Assembly: GCA_910575405.1 (NCBI GenBank)
Contig: CAJTER010000036.1
Coordinates: forward strand, 1-43,264
DNA from: Clostridia bacterium
GTDB lineage: Bacteria; Bacillota; Clostridia; Peptostreptococcales; Anaerovoracaceae
Reading direction: 5' to 3'
DNA length: 43,264 nucleotides
The notes below the pieces were generated by a model. The model had not been told where the DNA came from and searched no databases. It saw nothing but the letters and a program-made list of their open reading frames with translations. Position numbers and translations under genes: made by a program. Below, in pieces: positions 1 to 8,055 of this stretch (within the stretch, counting starts at the first letter, position 1; each line of letters starts with the position of its first letter).

Positions 1-2
1 AA

Positions 3-404
3 GAGGAGATCCTGAGAGAAAAAGCGCTGGCAAGAGAAAAATACCTGCGGGATGAAGCCCACTTTGCATTTCTGCGGGAGGACACGAAGAGAATACAGAA
101 AGAAAACGAGAGAATGCAGAAAGAAAACGCGAGAGCACAGAAAGAAAACGAGAGAATGCAGAAAGAAAATGAGAGAATGCAGAAAGAACTGAAGGAGCAG
201 CAGCAAGCTTTCAAGCAAGAACAGCAGACCTTTCAGGAAAAACAATGGGCATTCAGAGAAGAGCAACAGGAACTGGAGAGACAGAAGCAGAAAATAAGGA
301 AGCAGTTGGAAGACTCCGAAGCAAAACAGAATGCACTCAACTGCGAATTGGAAAAAGCAAATCAGGAGCTGAAAGCCATGAAAGAAAAGTATGCTGGACT
401 CTGA
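3..404 (+). CDS. C-terminal end of a coiled-coil protein (5' partial)
   Basis: The reading frame is open from the left edge to the TGA at 402-404, so this is the 3' end of a longer gene; the methionine at 114 is internal. All 133 visible residues are charged and Gln-rich, predicted as one long coiled coil. It contains five heptads of the type RMQKENE (codons from 90 to 194), followed by a Gln/Glu/Lys stretch. The part before the repeats (EEILREKALAREKYLRDEA) resembles the tail of Rpn-family PD-(D/E)XK nuclease/transposase-like proteins, and another Rpn-type gene lies at 32.3 kb. That family link is a guess because the catalytic part is outside the window. Confidence 0.6.
   Translation, partial: EEILREKALAREKYLRDEAHFAFLREDTKRIQKENERMQKENARAQKENERMQKENERMQKELKEQQQAFKQEQQTFQEKQWAFREEQQELERQKQKIRKQLEDSEAKQNALNCELEKANQELKAMKEKYAGL
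90..194 (+). repeat. Five tandem 21-bp repeats encoding a coiled-coil heptad
   Basis: Five consecutive 21-bp units (90-110, 111-131, 132-152, 153-173, 174-194) each encode a heptad close to R-M-Q-K-E-N-E. Unit differences are few, so the array could gain or lose units by slippage without breaking the frame. Confidence 0.85.
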
Positions 405-451
405 CGGTATTTTGCTGGAAGGAGGTATTCTTTTCATGATGCTGCAAACCC

Positions 452-484
452 GGGGAGACTGGACTTAGAGCAGCTCTCCCTTTT
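452..484 (+). terminator. Probable terminator of the coiled-coil gene
   Basis: GGGAGA at 453-458 pairs with TCTCCC at 475-480 and TTTT follows at 481-484. It lies just after the coiled-coil gene and overlaps the last codons of the convergent MATE gene. The stem is short, so moderate confidence. Confidence 0.45.
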
Positions 485-1859
485 CCACATTTTTTTGCGC
501 TCGCCAATACCAGAGCCCCCAGAACAGATTGACGCTCACCCAGCCAATCCCTGTGGAAACGGCCACAGCGTTCAGCTGATAGGGTGCAAGAAATATCCAG
601 GAGAGAAGGATGCGCAGGCTCATATGTCCGGCAGCTCCGATGAGAGGAACGAAAACCCTCCCACAGCCCTCAAAATAACCAGCGAACGTGTTGCCTGTAA
701 AGCAGAGTGTATAAAAAAGAGCAATAATCTGAATATACTGTACAGTATGCTCATAAGCTGGGCCCGAGGAGCTTCCCAGCAGAAAACCAGACGATGATCT
801 AGCTGTAAAAAATAGGACGCCAGAGACGGCAAGACCCATTATAAGAAGGAGAGACAGGCTGCTTCGGAAGCAGCCTCTGACCCGCTCTTTCTGTTCAGCG
901 CCTAGGTTCTGGGAAACCATGACTGAAGTCACAGCAGCGCCGCTGTCGCCAAAGGAATTGGCAAAACCCTCAATACGAATTGCTGCCGTAAAGGCGGATA
1001 TAACAGGTGTTTCAGTCGTATTGATGATCGCCTGTACCAGCAGCTTGCCTATATAGAGGCTGGACTGACTTAATGAAGTTACAGAGCTGAGACGAAAGGC
1101 TCTGTGCATCAGATCCCGATCCATGTGGCAATCCTTTCGCTGAAAGAGCAGCCTGGGCTCAGCCATGCGAAGATACAGGGCGCAGAACCCTGCAGAAGCG
1201 GCTTGCGCGGCTGCTGTAGCATAGGCTGCGCCTGAAGTCCCCAGTCCCAATTCGGCGATAAACAGCAGATCCAGAGCCAGATTAAGTATTACCGCCAGCG
1301 CCAAAATCAGCAAAGCTGCTGAGGTTTTACCGGCAGCCCTGAGAAGCGCGCTGTAAAAGTTGTAAATATAGGCGGCAGGGAGACTGAGGAGCACGATGGA
1401 CAGATAATCGGAAATAAAGTTCCAAAGCTCCGGCGGTGTCTGGACAGCCTGCAGCAGCAGAGGCATGACAAGGATCCCTGCCATACTCCCGCAGATTGTG
1501 ATGGCGATACCAAAGACCAGCGTAAGAAAATGCTCCCTGCGAAAGGCGGAAAAATCCCCTGCGCCGTAAAACCGGGCAAGTAGGACGGAAATGCCAGAGC
1601 AGGCGCCAATAATAGCAAAGAGAAACAAATTCATCACAGAACCTGCTACCCCAATCGCGGCAAATTCCAGTTCCCCGGCATACCTTCCGATTACAAGAGC
1701 ATCTATTGTATTGTAAAACTGCTGCAGAATATTTCCCAGGATCAAGGGAATCGCCAGTTTCACCATATGCAGTGTGATGCTTCCCTGCGTCAAATCGCGG
1801 CTCTTCCGCCCCCTGCTTTTTTCTTTTTTCCTTTTCGCATTTCTTATAATAAATTTCAT
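465..1859 (-). CDS. MATE family multidrug/Na+ antiporter
   Basis: A 464-residue integral membrane protein with the hydrophobic pattern of 12 helices and normal MATE length. The first helix region (LAIPLILGNILQQFYNTIDA) is the classical MATE entry, repeated in pseudo-symmetric form in the second half. It would export organic cations or drugs in exchange for Na+ or H+. The N-terminus carries a Lys/Arg-rich extension of about 20 residues before the first conserved segment. It is transcribed divergently from the LysR gene at 2110, and a palindrome between them (1944-1962) suggests that LysR controls it. Substrate unknown. Confidence 0.93.
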   Translation of the reverse strand: MKFIIRNAKRKKEKSRGRKSRDLTQGSITLHMVKLAIPLILGNILQQFYNTIDALVIGRYAGELEFAAIGVAGSVMNLFLFAIIGACSGISVLLARFYGAGDFSAFRREHFLTLVFGIAITICGSMAGILVMPLLLQAVQTPPELWNFISDYLSIVLLSLPAAYIYNFYSALLRAAGKTSAALLILALAVILNLALDLLFIAELGLGTSGAAYATAAAQAASAGFCALYLRMAEPRLLFQRKDCHMDRDLMHRAFRLSSVTSLSQSSLYIGKLLVQAIINTTETPVISAFTAAIRIEGFANSFGDSGAAVTSVMVSQNLGAEQKERVRGCFRSSLSLLLIMGLAVSGVLFFTARSSSGFLLGSSSGPAYEHTVQYIQIIALFYTLCFTGNTFAGYFEGCGRVFVPLIGAAGHMSLRILLSWIFLAPYQLNAVAVSTGIGWVSVNLFWGLWYWRAQKNVEKGELL

Positions 1860-1922
1860 AGTTGCGCTCCCGGTTTTACTTCAAAATCCTGTTTTCCAGC
1901 CAGACAGATTCATAAAATCAAC

Positions 1923-1962
1923 TTGTATAGCGGTAGACAGTCATAGTATAATGGGAATACTA
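1923..1962 (+). promoter_or_regulatory. lysR promoter with overlapping LysR-type palindrome
   Basis: TTGTAT (1923-1928), an 18-nt spacer and TATAAT (1947-1952) form a rightward sigma-70-type promoter. A perfect dyad TAGTAT-N7-ATACTA (1944-1962) overlaps its -10 box. This fits the T-N11-A style of LysR sites and would allow autoregulation plus control of the divergent MATE gene. A leftward -10-like TATACT is read from 1950 to 1945 on the other strand. Confidence 0.55.
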
Positions 1963-2109
1963 TTTTGCGAAAAGCGAAAATATAGCAATATATCTTTGAT
2001 AAATAGTCAATGTAAAAGAATACCAAAAAAGCCAAAACTGCAGCAATCCGGCAATGTTTCCCTGTGCCGCCGCAGCTGACAGATCTGGCAGGCCGGAAAG
2101 GAATGTGCG

Positions 2110-2976
2110 ATGGAACTGGAACGATACAAGGCGCTGCTGTGTGCAATTGATACGGGAAGCCTAACCTCTGCCGCAGAAAAGCTGGGCTATACCCCATCAG
2201 GAATCAGCCGTATGATGGCTGCTCTTGAGGAAGAAACCGGCTTCCCGCTGCTCATCAGAGGCAGAGAAGGAGTGCTGCCTACACCAGACTGTCAAAGGAT
2301 GCTGCCAGCCATTCGGGAGTTACTCTTTTGCGGCGAATCCTGCCAGCAGCTTGCAGCTCAGATCCGCGGCCTGGAGATAGGCACAGTAGTCGTGGGAACT
2401 GCATACAGTGCTTACTATGTATGGCTGTCAAATCTCATTTCCCAATTTCGCTGGGAATATCCGCAAATCCAGATTCAGATTCGCAGCGGCTACAGCACAG
2501 GACTCCTTGCCATGATGATGGAGCGGCAGCTGGATTTATGCATTATCAGCAAAAGAGAAGGCGACTACGACTGGCTTCCTCTGCAGGAAGACCCTATGGT
2601 CGCCTGGATACCGGAGAACCATCCTCTGGCAGAGCTTGACGCTGTACCGATCCGGGTATTTGCCCGGGAACCCTATATTGACACGTATCCCGGAGTCGAT
2701 GTGGACAATGCGAGATTCTTCCGCCAGTGCAAAGTAAACCCCAACATTCAGTTCTCCACCATGGACAGCTACGCCACCTATTCCATGGTAGAAGCAGGCC
2801 TGGGAATTAGCATGAACAATCGGCTCAATGGACAAGATTGGAAGGGCGGCGTGAAAATCCTGCCTCTGGATCCTGCCAAAACTATTGAAATTGGCATCGC
2901 TTCTCCTAAAGATTCAGCCCCAGCAGCCAGAAGATTTACAGACTTTATTCGGGGATATCTGGAGAAGCAAGCGTAA
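2110..2976 (+). CDS. LysR family transcriptional regulator
   Basis: 288 residues, normal for the family. The N-terminal winged helix-turn-helix is clear at residues 1-60 (SLTSAAEKLGYTPSGISRMM), followed by a linker helix and a periplasmic-binding-like effector domain from about residue 90 (IGTVVVGTAYSAYYVWL). The start ATG at 2110 directly begins the HTH helix; the upstream GGAAAGG around 2096-2102 can serve as ribosome binding site. Divergent orientation to the MATE exporter suggests that it activates or represses that gene in response to a small ligand. The ligand cannot be told from sequence. Confidence 0.93.
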   Translation: MELERYKALLCAIDTGSLTSAAEKLGYTPSGISRMMAALEEETGFPLLIRGREGVLPTPDCQRMLPAIRELLFCGESCQQLAAQIRGLEIGTVVVGTAYSAYYVWLSNLISQFRWEYPQIQIQIRSGYSTGLLAMMMERQLDLCIISKREGDYDWLPLQEDPMVAWIPENHPLAELDAVPIRVFAREPYIDTYPGVDVDNARFFRQCKVNPNIQFSTMDSYATYSMVEAGLGISMNNRLNGQDWKGGVKILPLDPAKTIEIGIASPKDSAPAARRFTDFIRGYLEKQA

Positions 2977-3099
2977 TTAGTTGTAAGCAGATGTACTTTT
3001 GAAAATTATGCATATTAGCGCCTGCCGCAGGAAATCTCAAGAAATACAAAAAATATGGAGATTACAGCAAATTTGTACAAAAAAGGAATGGAGGAATAA

Positions 3100-3129
3100 T
3101 TGACAACCAATAGCCTGCTACGTTATAAT
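3100..3129 (+). promoter_or_regulatory. Consensus sigma-70 promoter of the ferredoxin-AOR operon
   Basis: TTGACA at 3100-3105, an 18-nt spacer and TATAAT at 3124-3129: both boxes are perfect. Transcription would start near 3136, leaving a leader of about 205 nt before the ferredoxin start at 3342. Confidence 0.8.
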
Positions 3130-3135
3130 AACGAA

Positions 3136-3290
3136 AACAGCTGAATGAATAGCTCCGATCTTCGCAAGACACCTTGTGCCGGCGAAGACGTCAGGGTAGT
3201 GAGAGCGATCTTGCCGCCTGCCATTGTGCAAAGGAGAGCCCGACTGCCAAATGAGGCAGAGGCTTGACTTTGCTTTTTATTTTGTAGGAA
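3136..3290 (+). ncRNA. Structured 5' leader; candidate Moco/Tuco-type riboswitch
   Basis: The long leader between a perfect promoter and the ferredoxin-AOR operon has several complementary segments. GCTCC (3152-3156) can pair with GGAG within 3233-3239 as a closing stem. CTTCGC (3160-3165) pairs with GCGAAG (3182-3187), and CAGG (3192-3195) can pair with CCTG (3217-3220). A downstream hairpin CTGCC/GGCAG (3244-3259) is followed by a T-rich tract (3270-3284) that could serve as expression platform. Moco RNA-motif riboswitches, and their tungsten-cofactor variants lacking one stem, are known upstream of Mo/W cofactor and enzyme genes. The assignment rests on context and hand folding, not on a covariance match. 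Confidence 0.45.
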
Positions 3291-3341
3291 ATGTTCCATC
3301 TATTAAAAGCGTGGCTATTATTGTGAAAGGGAGAAATGGAA

Positions 3342-3728
3342 ATGAAGCGACTGAAATTTGCGAAAGAAAAGTGCATTGGCTGCCAGCTCTGTGCCCAGGT
3401 ATGCTCAGCCATGAAGGAAGGCGAATATATCCCTTCCAAAGCAAGAATTGCAATTGAAACCTGCTATGATAACGGAAATCTCAAGTACATGGATCACTTC
3501 TGCATTTTATGTGGAATGTGCGCAAAAGCGTGTCCGGTAGAGGCAATCAGCATCGGCGAATACATACAGGTAGATGAAGAAAAATGCATCGGCTGCGGAG
3601 CATGTGCTGAAAAATGTCCAAAGCATGTTGTCCAGATCAGAGATGAAATAGCGTATATCTGTGATACCTGCAAGGGCGATCCGACATGTGTTAAAACCTG
3701 CCCGCAGAACGCGCTGACATTTGAGTAA
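3342..3728 (+). CDS. Four-cluster 4Fe-4S ferredoxin partner of AOR
   Basis: 128 residues with four cysteine groups: CIGCQLCAQVC (C11, C14, C17, C21), CILCGMCAKACP, CIGCGACAEKCP and CDTCKGDPTCVKTCP, together 16 cysteines for four [4Fe-4S] clusters. This is the layout of HycB/CooF-type electron-transfer subunits. Its stop lies 11 nt before the AOR start, so it is very probably the dedicated electron carrier of the tungsten enzyme. Two ATGs are possible (3336 and 3342). The AAAGGGAG at 3326-3333 is only 2 nt from the first and 8 nt from the second, so 3342 is preferred. First gene of the operon behind the 3100-3129 promoter. Confidence 0.92.
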   Translation: MKRLKFAKEKCIGCQLCAQVCSAMKEGEYIPSKARIAIETCYDNGNLKYMDHFCILCGMCAKACPVEAISIGEYIQVDEEKCIGCGACAEKCPKHVVQIRDEIAYICDTCKGDPTCVKTCPQNALTFE

Positions 3729-3739
3729 GGAGGATTATC

Positions 3740-5515
3740 ATGACAAATACAATGCTTGGATATCAAAACAAAGTATTAAGAATTGATTTGACCAAAAAGG
3801 GTGCAACCTTTGAGCCTCTCCGTATGGATTTTGCAAGAAAATACGTGGGCTCCAAGGGACTCGCTATCCGTTATATGTATGAAGAATTAGAGCCGGGAAT
3901 CGATCCGTTAGGGCCTGAAAACAAACTGTTCTTAACAACAGGACCTCTTACCGGTACACCGGTTCCATGCTCCGGAAAGCTTTCCGTGGCCGCAAAATCA
4001 CCAGCAACGGGAACGATGAACGACTGCTCCATCGGCGGACACGTAGGTATCCGTCTGAAGTTCGCCGGCTATGATATGGCTATCTTCGAAGGAAAGCTGA
4101 AAGAGCCAGGTTATGTGCTCATTGACAACGATCGTATCCGCTTTATGGATGCGACTGATCTGTGGGGTCTGGGCTCTCACGAAACAGAAAGCATTCTGGC
4201 TAAAAAATACGGTCCGGAATACAGCATTATGTCCATCGGGCCTGCAGGAGAAAACCTGTGCGTCATGTCCTGTATCAATTCCGACTATTACAGACAGGCA
4301 GGAAGAGGAGGAATCGGCGCTGTAATGGGTTCCAAAAATATGAAAGCCATTGTAATCAGAGGAACTGGCGGCGTAAAAGTAAACGACATTGTAAACACAA
4401 CAAACCGCATTATCGAAATATTGCGCGAAGATGTTGTAACAGAAGACAACGACTTTATCTTCCACGATGGTACGACCGCTTTCCTGGAAGCCTGCAATGA
4501 CGGCGGAATCCTGCCTTGGAAAAACTTCTCCGATACAACGGATGAAAAGTGGACCGAGTACAACGGCGAAGTGCTGAAGCAGTACAGAGAAGGAAAACGC
4601 GGCTGCGGAAGCTGCGGCCTGGGCTGCGGAAACTTCCTGAAGATCGGCGATGCTATCTGTGAAGGACCGGAGTACGAATCCATCTCCGTAGCAGGCCCTA
4701 ATGCAGGCATCCGCGATCCGGAAAAAATCGTAAAATTCAACCAGGTAGCAGACGACATGGGACTGGATACTATCAGTGCCGGCGATACGATTATCTGGGC
4801 TATGGAAATGACGGAAAAGGGAATCCACGACTTTGGCATCAAGTTCGGAGAAGCGGACAAGATGATCGAATACCTGAAGCTTATGGCAAAGAACGAAGGC
4901 GTAGGTAAAGATCTGGCTCTTGGCACAAAGAGAGCTTCCGAAAAATACGGCGGAACGGAATTTGCAATGCAGGTAAAGGGTCTGGAATATCCCCAGTACG
5001 AGCCGCGTGGATCCTGGGCAATGTCCGTATCCTATGCAGTTTCCGACAGAGGGGCCTGCCATATGCGATCTTATGCGCCGAATGCCGAAGTATTCGAAGC
5101 TTCCGCACCTCCATACACAGGAGAAAACAAAGGACAGCTGGTTTACGATCTGGCAGAATTCAACGCAATCAAGTTCTCCCTGTGCATCTGCGACTTCTGG
5201 GGAACCATTACATACGACATCATGGCAGAGCTGCTGACCAGGGTAACAGGCGTAGAATGGACCACCGAGCAGATGGCGGAAATTGGCCGCCGCGTTATAA
5301 ACATCGGCCGAGCCTTCAACCAGAGAGAAGGCTTTGACAGAAAGCATGATACCGTTCCAAAACGTGTTGTAACAGAAGCTCTGAAATCCGGTCCTGCAAA
5401 AGGCCAGGTTATCCCGCAGGAAGTATTCGACGACATGCTGACCCAGTACTATAATGTAATGGGATGGGATGAAAACGGCCTGATGCCGGAAGAACTCATT
5501 GCGTCCATTCTGTAA
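3740..5515 (+). CDS. aor: Tungsten-containing aldehyde:ferredoxin oxidoreductase
   Basis: 591 residues, close to the roughly 600 usual for AOR. It oxidises aldehydes to acids (or reduces acids) with ferredoxin, using a bis-pterin tungsten cofactor and one [4Fe-4S] cluster. The N-terminal domain begins with the typical GYQNKVLRIDLT and has the family signature GPLTGTPVPCSGKLSV and AGRGGIGAVMGSKNMKAI. Cluster ligands are visible as C289-x2-C292-x3-C296 (GCGSCGLGCGN), with a C-terminal cysteine at C482 or C484 (SLCICDFW). AAGGAGG lies just before ATG 3740. The preceding ferredoxin, and the downstream cofactor and tungstate-uptake genes, support tungsten rather than molybdenum. Aldehyde substrate unknown. 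Confidence 0.96.
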   Translation: MTNTMLGYQNKVLRIDLTKKGATFEPLRMDFARKYVGSKGLAIRYMYEELEPGIDPLGPENKLFLTTGPLTGTPVPCSGKLSVAAKSPATGTMNDCSIGGHVGIRLKFAGYDMAIFEGKLKEPGYVLIDNDRIRFMDATDLWGLGSHETESILAKKYGPEYSIMSIGPAGENLCVMSCINSDYYRQAGRGGIGAVMGSKNMKAIVIRGTGGVKVNDIVNTTNRIIEILREDVVTEDNDFIFHDGTTAFLEACNDGGILPWKNFSDTTDEKWTEYNGEVLKQYREGKRGCGSCGLGCGNFLKIGDAICEGPEYESISVAGPNAGIRDPEKIVKFNQVADDMGLDTISAGDTIIWAMEMTEKGIHDFGIKFGEADKMIEYLKLMAKNEGVGKDLALGTKRASEKYGGTEFAMQVKGLEYPQYEPRGSWAMSVSYAVSDRGACHMRSYAPNAEVFEASAPPYTGENKGQLVYDLAEFNAIKFSLCICDFWGTITYDIMAELLTRVTGVEWTTEQMAEIGRRVINIGRAFNQREGFDRKHDTVPKRVVTEALKSGPAKGQVIPQEVFDDMLTQYYNVMGWDENGLMPEELIASIL

Positions 5516-5690
5516 AGCTACCGAAATGCCGAAAATATGCAAGAATGCAGACGTAGGCATATCTTCCAGTTTGGAAACGGCGGCTGCAGGAAAAAATTAT
5601 TTTAAAGCAAATTAGTTAAACTTAAAGGCAAATTGGTAAAAGAAAAAATCAAAAAAGTGGGTTTTTGCTAAGGCAAAAATGATGTATAAT
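5516..5690 (+). other. AOR 3' region: near-identical direct repeats and a small hairpin
   Basis: No gene seen. GCAAATTAGTTAAA (from 5607) and GCAAATTGGTAAAA (from 5628) are near-identical direct repeats. A small hairpin TTTTTGC-TAAG-GCAAAAA lies at 5662-5679. A TATAAT at 5685-5690 has no good -35 partner at the right distance, so a promoter here is uncertain. Confidence 0.35.
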
Positions 5691-5726
5691 AAAAGGGTGT
5701 TCGGTCTTTAGCCGGTCACCCTTTTT
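5691..5726 (+). terminator. Rho-independent terminator after AOR
   Basis: AAAAGGGTG (5691-5699) pairs with CACCCTTTT (5717-5725), with an inner CGG/CCG pairing in the loop and a T run at the end. It separates the ferredoxin-AOR unit from the following MoaD-like gene. Confidence 0.75.
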
Positions 5727-5781
5727 CAAAGCATTCAAAAGAAGGCAGATGCGTTCTTTATGGAACATGCAGGGAGGTATT

Positions 5782-6021
5782 ATGGAGATTACCATTACAT
5801 TGAGAGGCACTCTGAAAAAACTTTTTGGCGAGGACAAGGAGCGAAAAGTCGAAGTGCCGGAGGGCTGTACCTGTGATGAAGCATTGCAGGTCGCAGGAAT
5901 CAATTATAGGGAGATTCCGAATTTTGGATTCGTGGCAGTAAACGGTATGCGGGTTATGATTGACGATAAACTGTCACCAGGGGATGAACTGAAAGCCTGG
6001 TCGAGAGTTTCGGGAGGCTGA
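5782..6021 (+). CDS. MoaD/ThiS-like sulfur carrier protein
   Basis: 79 residues with the beta-grasp pattern of MoaD/ThiS proteins, ending in Gly-Gly (SRVSGG), the C-terminus that is adenylated and thiocarboxylated to donate sulfur. ATG 5782 follows AGGGAGG (5771-5777); an in-frame ATG at 5749 would add 11 residues that do not belong to the fold. The location behind AOR, with an adenylating enzyme two genes downstream, suggests that it donates the dithiolene sulfur for the tungsten pterin. A ThiS-type role in thiamine synthesis is less likely because no thi genes are near. Confidence 0.85.
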   Translation: MEITITLRGTLKKLFGEDKERKVEVPEGCTCDEALQVAGINYREIPNFGFVAVNGMRVMIDDKLSPGDELKAWSRVSGG

Positions 6022-6070
6022 CAGACAAATTCGTTGTTGCTCATGGATACGAAGGATTAAAGAAGGTATT

Positions 6071-7228
6071 ATGAAAGAAAAAAACTTTGAACGGAGTATT
6101 AAAGTTGCGATCATTGGTCTGGCAATCGTAGTAATCGTTTTGGGTATCTGTTCTTTTCTGCAGTTTACAAAGCCGTATGCAGTAGCGGAAGACGGAGAAA
6201 AAGTAGAAACGCCTTGGGCGGTAAAAATCGGTGAAGACGAAGCTTTCGTAGTAGCCACGGAAAAAGAAGGACAGGATATTATTGAGCAGGTAAAAAACAG
6301 CTATAGCACGAAAGATACCAAGTCCGAATCAACGACTCTGACCCCGGAAGTTACAGTTGCCGAAAAGGAACTGGATCGGGGTGAAGAAGTACCGGAGCTT
6401 GTGGAAACGGAGGATGCAGTAGCAGAAGTCATTGCTGCAAATGAAACAGCAAGGCCGGCTGTGACTGTTACAACCGTAGAGCAGGTGGAAATAACAAAAG
6501 CAATTGACTATAAGACAGAATATAAGGAATCAGACAAGCTTTACGTAGGGGAAGAAAAGGTTCTGAAAAAAGGCAAAAAGGGAAAGAGGACCGTTGTACG
6601 GCAGATTATCAAGGAAAATGGAGAGACCATTTCCAAGGAAGTCGTTTCATCTTCCGTAGATGAAGAACCGGTTGATCGGGTGATTCGCAAAGGAACAAAA
6701 GCCCGTCCACAAAATGAGCCAGTCGTTACAGCAGCTTCCTCAAACAAGGGAAGCTCCGGTGGAAGCACACCAGCCGCAGGCAGCAGCTCTGCGGGATCCG
6801 GCTCAGCAGGAAGTGGCTCCGGCGGTTCCGGAAGTTCCGGGGGATCAGGAAGTTCTTCGGATGATACACAGACAACTGTCAGCGGATCCGGCCAGGCAGT
6901 TGTAGATTATGCGCTGCAGTTTGTGGGCAACCCGTATGTTTACGGTGGATCCAGCCTGACAAACGGCACGGACTGCTCCGGCTTTACGATGAGTGTATAC
7001 AAAAAATTCGGCATTTCACTGCCCCATTCTTCCAGCGCACAGCGCTCCTATGGAAAGGGTGTTTCCTACAGTGAAGCAAAGCCGGGAGATATTATTTGTT
7101 ACTCAGGTCATGTAGCCATTTATATTGGAAACGGCAAGATCGTACATGCCAGCACACCGAGCTCCGGCATCAAGGTCAGCACAGCTACCTACAAAAAAAT
7201 ACTGACAGTAAGAAGGTTCTTTGAATAA
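6071..7228 (+). CDS. Membrane-anchored G5-NlpC/P60 peptidoglycan hydrolase
   Basis: 385 residues. Domains in order: a short cytoplasmic start, one membrane helix (about 11-31), an acidic stretch, a G5 domain (about 131-210, with the GKKGKRTVV and ENGETI features), a Ser/Gly linker (about 221-265) and an NlpC/P60 catalytic domain (about 274-385). The catalytic triad is visible as C302 (NGTDCSGF), H347 (SGHVAIYIG) and H359 (KIVHAS). It should cut peptide cross-links in the cell wall from the outer membrane face. Start ATG 6071 follows AGAAGG. Its stop overlaps the next ATG (TAATG, 7226-7230), so it is translationally coupled to the ThiF-like gene. A wall hydrolase inside a cofactor operon is unexpected. 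Confidence 0.93.
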   Translation: MKEKNFERSIKVAIIGLAIVVIVLGICSFLQFTKPYAVAEDGEKVETPWAVKIGEDEAFVVATEKEGQDIIEQVKNSYSTKDTKSESTTLTPEVTVAEKELDRGEEVPELVETEDAVAEVIAANETARPAVTVTTVEQVEITKAIDYKTEYKESDKLYVGEEKVLKKGKKGKRTVVRQIIKENGETISKEVVSSSVDEEPVDRVIRKGTKARPQNEPVVTAASSNKGSSGGSTPAAGSSSAGSGSAGSGSGGSGSSGGSGSSSDDTQTTVSGSGQAVVDYALQFVGNPYVYGGSSLTNGTDCSGFTMSVYKKFGISLPHSSSAQRSYGKGVSYSEAKPGDIICYSGHVAIYIGNGKIVHASTPSSGIKVSTATYKKILTVRRFFE

Positions 7229-7914
7229 TGAGTTCAGAGCGATATGAAAGAAACATCGGCATCCTGACCCAGGAGGAAAATGACAGCCTGATGACCGCAA
7301 ACGTCTGCGTAGCAGGCTGCGGCGGTCTGGGCGGATACATAATCGAGGAGCTGGCACGGCTGGGAATTGGACATATTACAGCAATTGATGGAGATGTGTT
7401 CTGCGCAAGTAATCTCAATCGCCAGCTTTTCAGCACAGAAAAGAAGATAGGCAAATCCAAAGCAGAGGCTGCAGCTCAGCGCATCCTGGAAGTGAATTCC
7501 GATGTAAAGCTTCGTGCCATCAACTGCTTTCTGACAGCAGAAAATGCAGGAGAACTCATCACAGGAGAATACGATGTAGTTCTGGATGCTCTGGACAACA
7601 TCAGCAGCAGACGCATTCTGGAAGAACACTGCTGCCGCTGCGGGATACCGCTGATTCATGGTGCAATCGCAGGCTGGCACGGGCAGGTGGGAATTATTAT
7701 GCCGGGAGAAAGCGTATTTGCCCGGCTGTATCCGGAGGGCGTAGATAAAGGCGTTGAAACAGAGACGGGAAATCCGGCCTTTACCCCGGCAATCGTTGCT
7801 TCCATGCAGGCAGCGGAAGCCTTAAAACTCATTCTTGGAAAGCCGGGAGCTTTAAAAAATAAATTACTGGTTATGGATCTGCTGGAGCACGAGTATGACA
7901 TCGTTAAGTGGTAG
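7228..7914 (+). CDS. ThiF/MoeB/HesA-type adenylating enzyme
   Basis: 228 residues with the E1-like fold: ATP-binding GCGGLGG (about 30-36), the AIDGD acidic strand (D54), NLNRQ (R65) and KIGKSKAE (Lys 75-78), then LDALDN. It should activate the C-terminal glycine of the MoaD/ThiS-like carrier at 5782 by adenylation. The C-terminal part is short and I see no CxxC zinc pairs as in some MoeB proteins. The start overlaps the preceding stop by one base. A thiamine (ThiF) role is possible, but the tungsten neighbours favour cofactor synthesis for AOR. Confidence 0.88.
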   Translation: MSSERYERNIGILTQEENDSLMTANVCVAGCGGLGGYIIEELARLGIGHITAIDGDVFCASNLNRQLFSTEKKIGKSKAEAAAQRILEVNSDVKLRAINCFLTAENAGELITGEYDVVLDALDNISSRRILEEHCCRCGIPLIHGAIAGWHGQVGIIMPGESVFARLYPEGVDKGVETETGNPAFTPAIVASMQAAEALKLILGKPGALKNKLLVMDLLEHEYDIVKW

Positions 7915-8024
7915 CTATCTGGCAGAAGACAGAGCAGCTTTTGCAGGGCGTTTATGCTCAGATGCAGTGTCGGCGTACGAGCCAAGGCGCATTGCATAAT
8001 TCATTTTGTTTATCTTAAAACAGC

Positions 8025-8055
8025 AAAAAAAGCCTGTAACAGGGCTTTTTCTTTT
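8025..8055 (+). terminator. Rho-independent terminator after the ThiF-like gene
   Basis: AAAAAGCC-TGTAACA-GGGCTTTTT (8026-8050) followed by CTTTT: an A-rich 5' arm, GC core and T-run. It marks the end of the moaD-nlpC-thiF unit before tupA. Confidence 0.75.

Noticed and set aside
90-194. CRISPR-like array
   Set aside because: The 21-bp units are contiguous with no spacers and are in frame with a coiled coil.
3136-3290. T-box or other amino-acid leader in front of the AOR operon
   Set aside because: I see no T-box sequence or specifier-loop arrangement, and the genes are not amino-acid related. A Mo/W cofactor element fits the context better.
3998-5560. A 520-codon open frame antisense to AOR
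   Set aside because: It mirrors the codon structure of the AOR gene, has a Cys/Phe/Val-rich composition without domains, and no ribosome binding site. It is a shadow of a well-supported gene.
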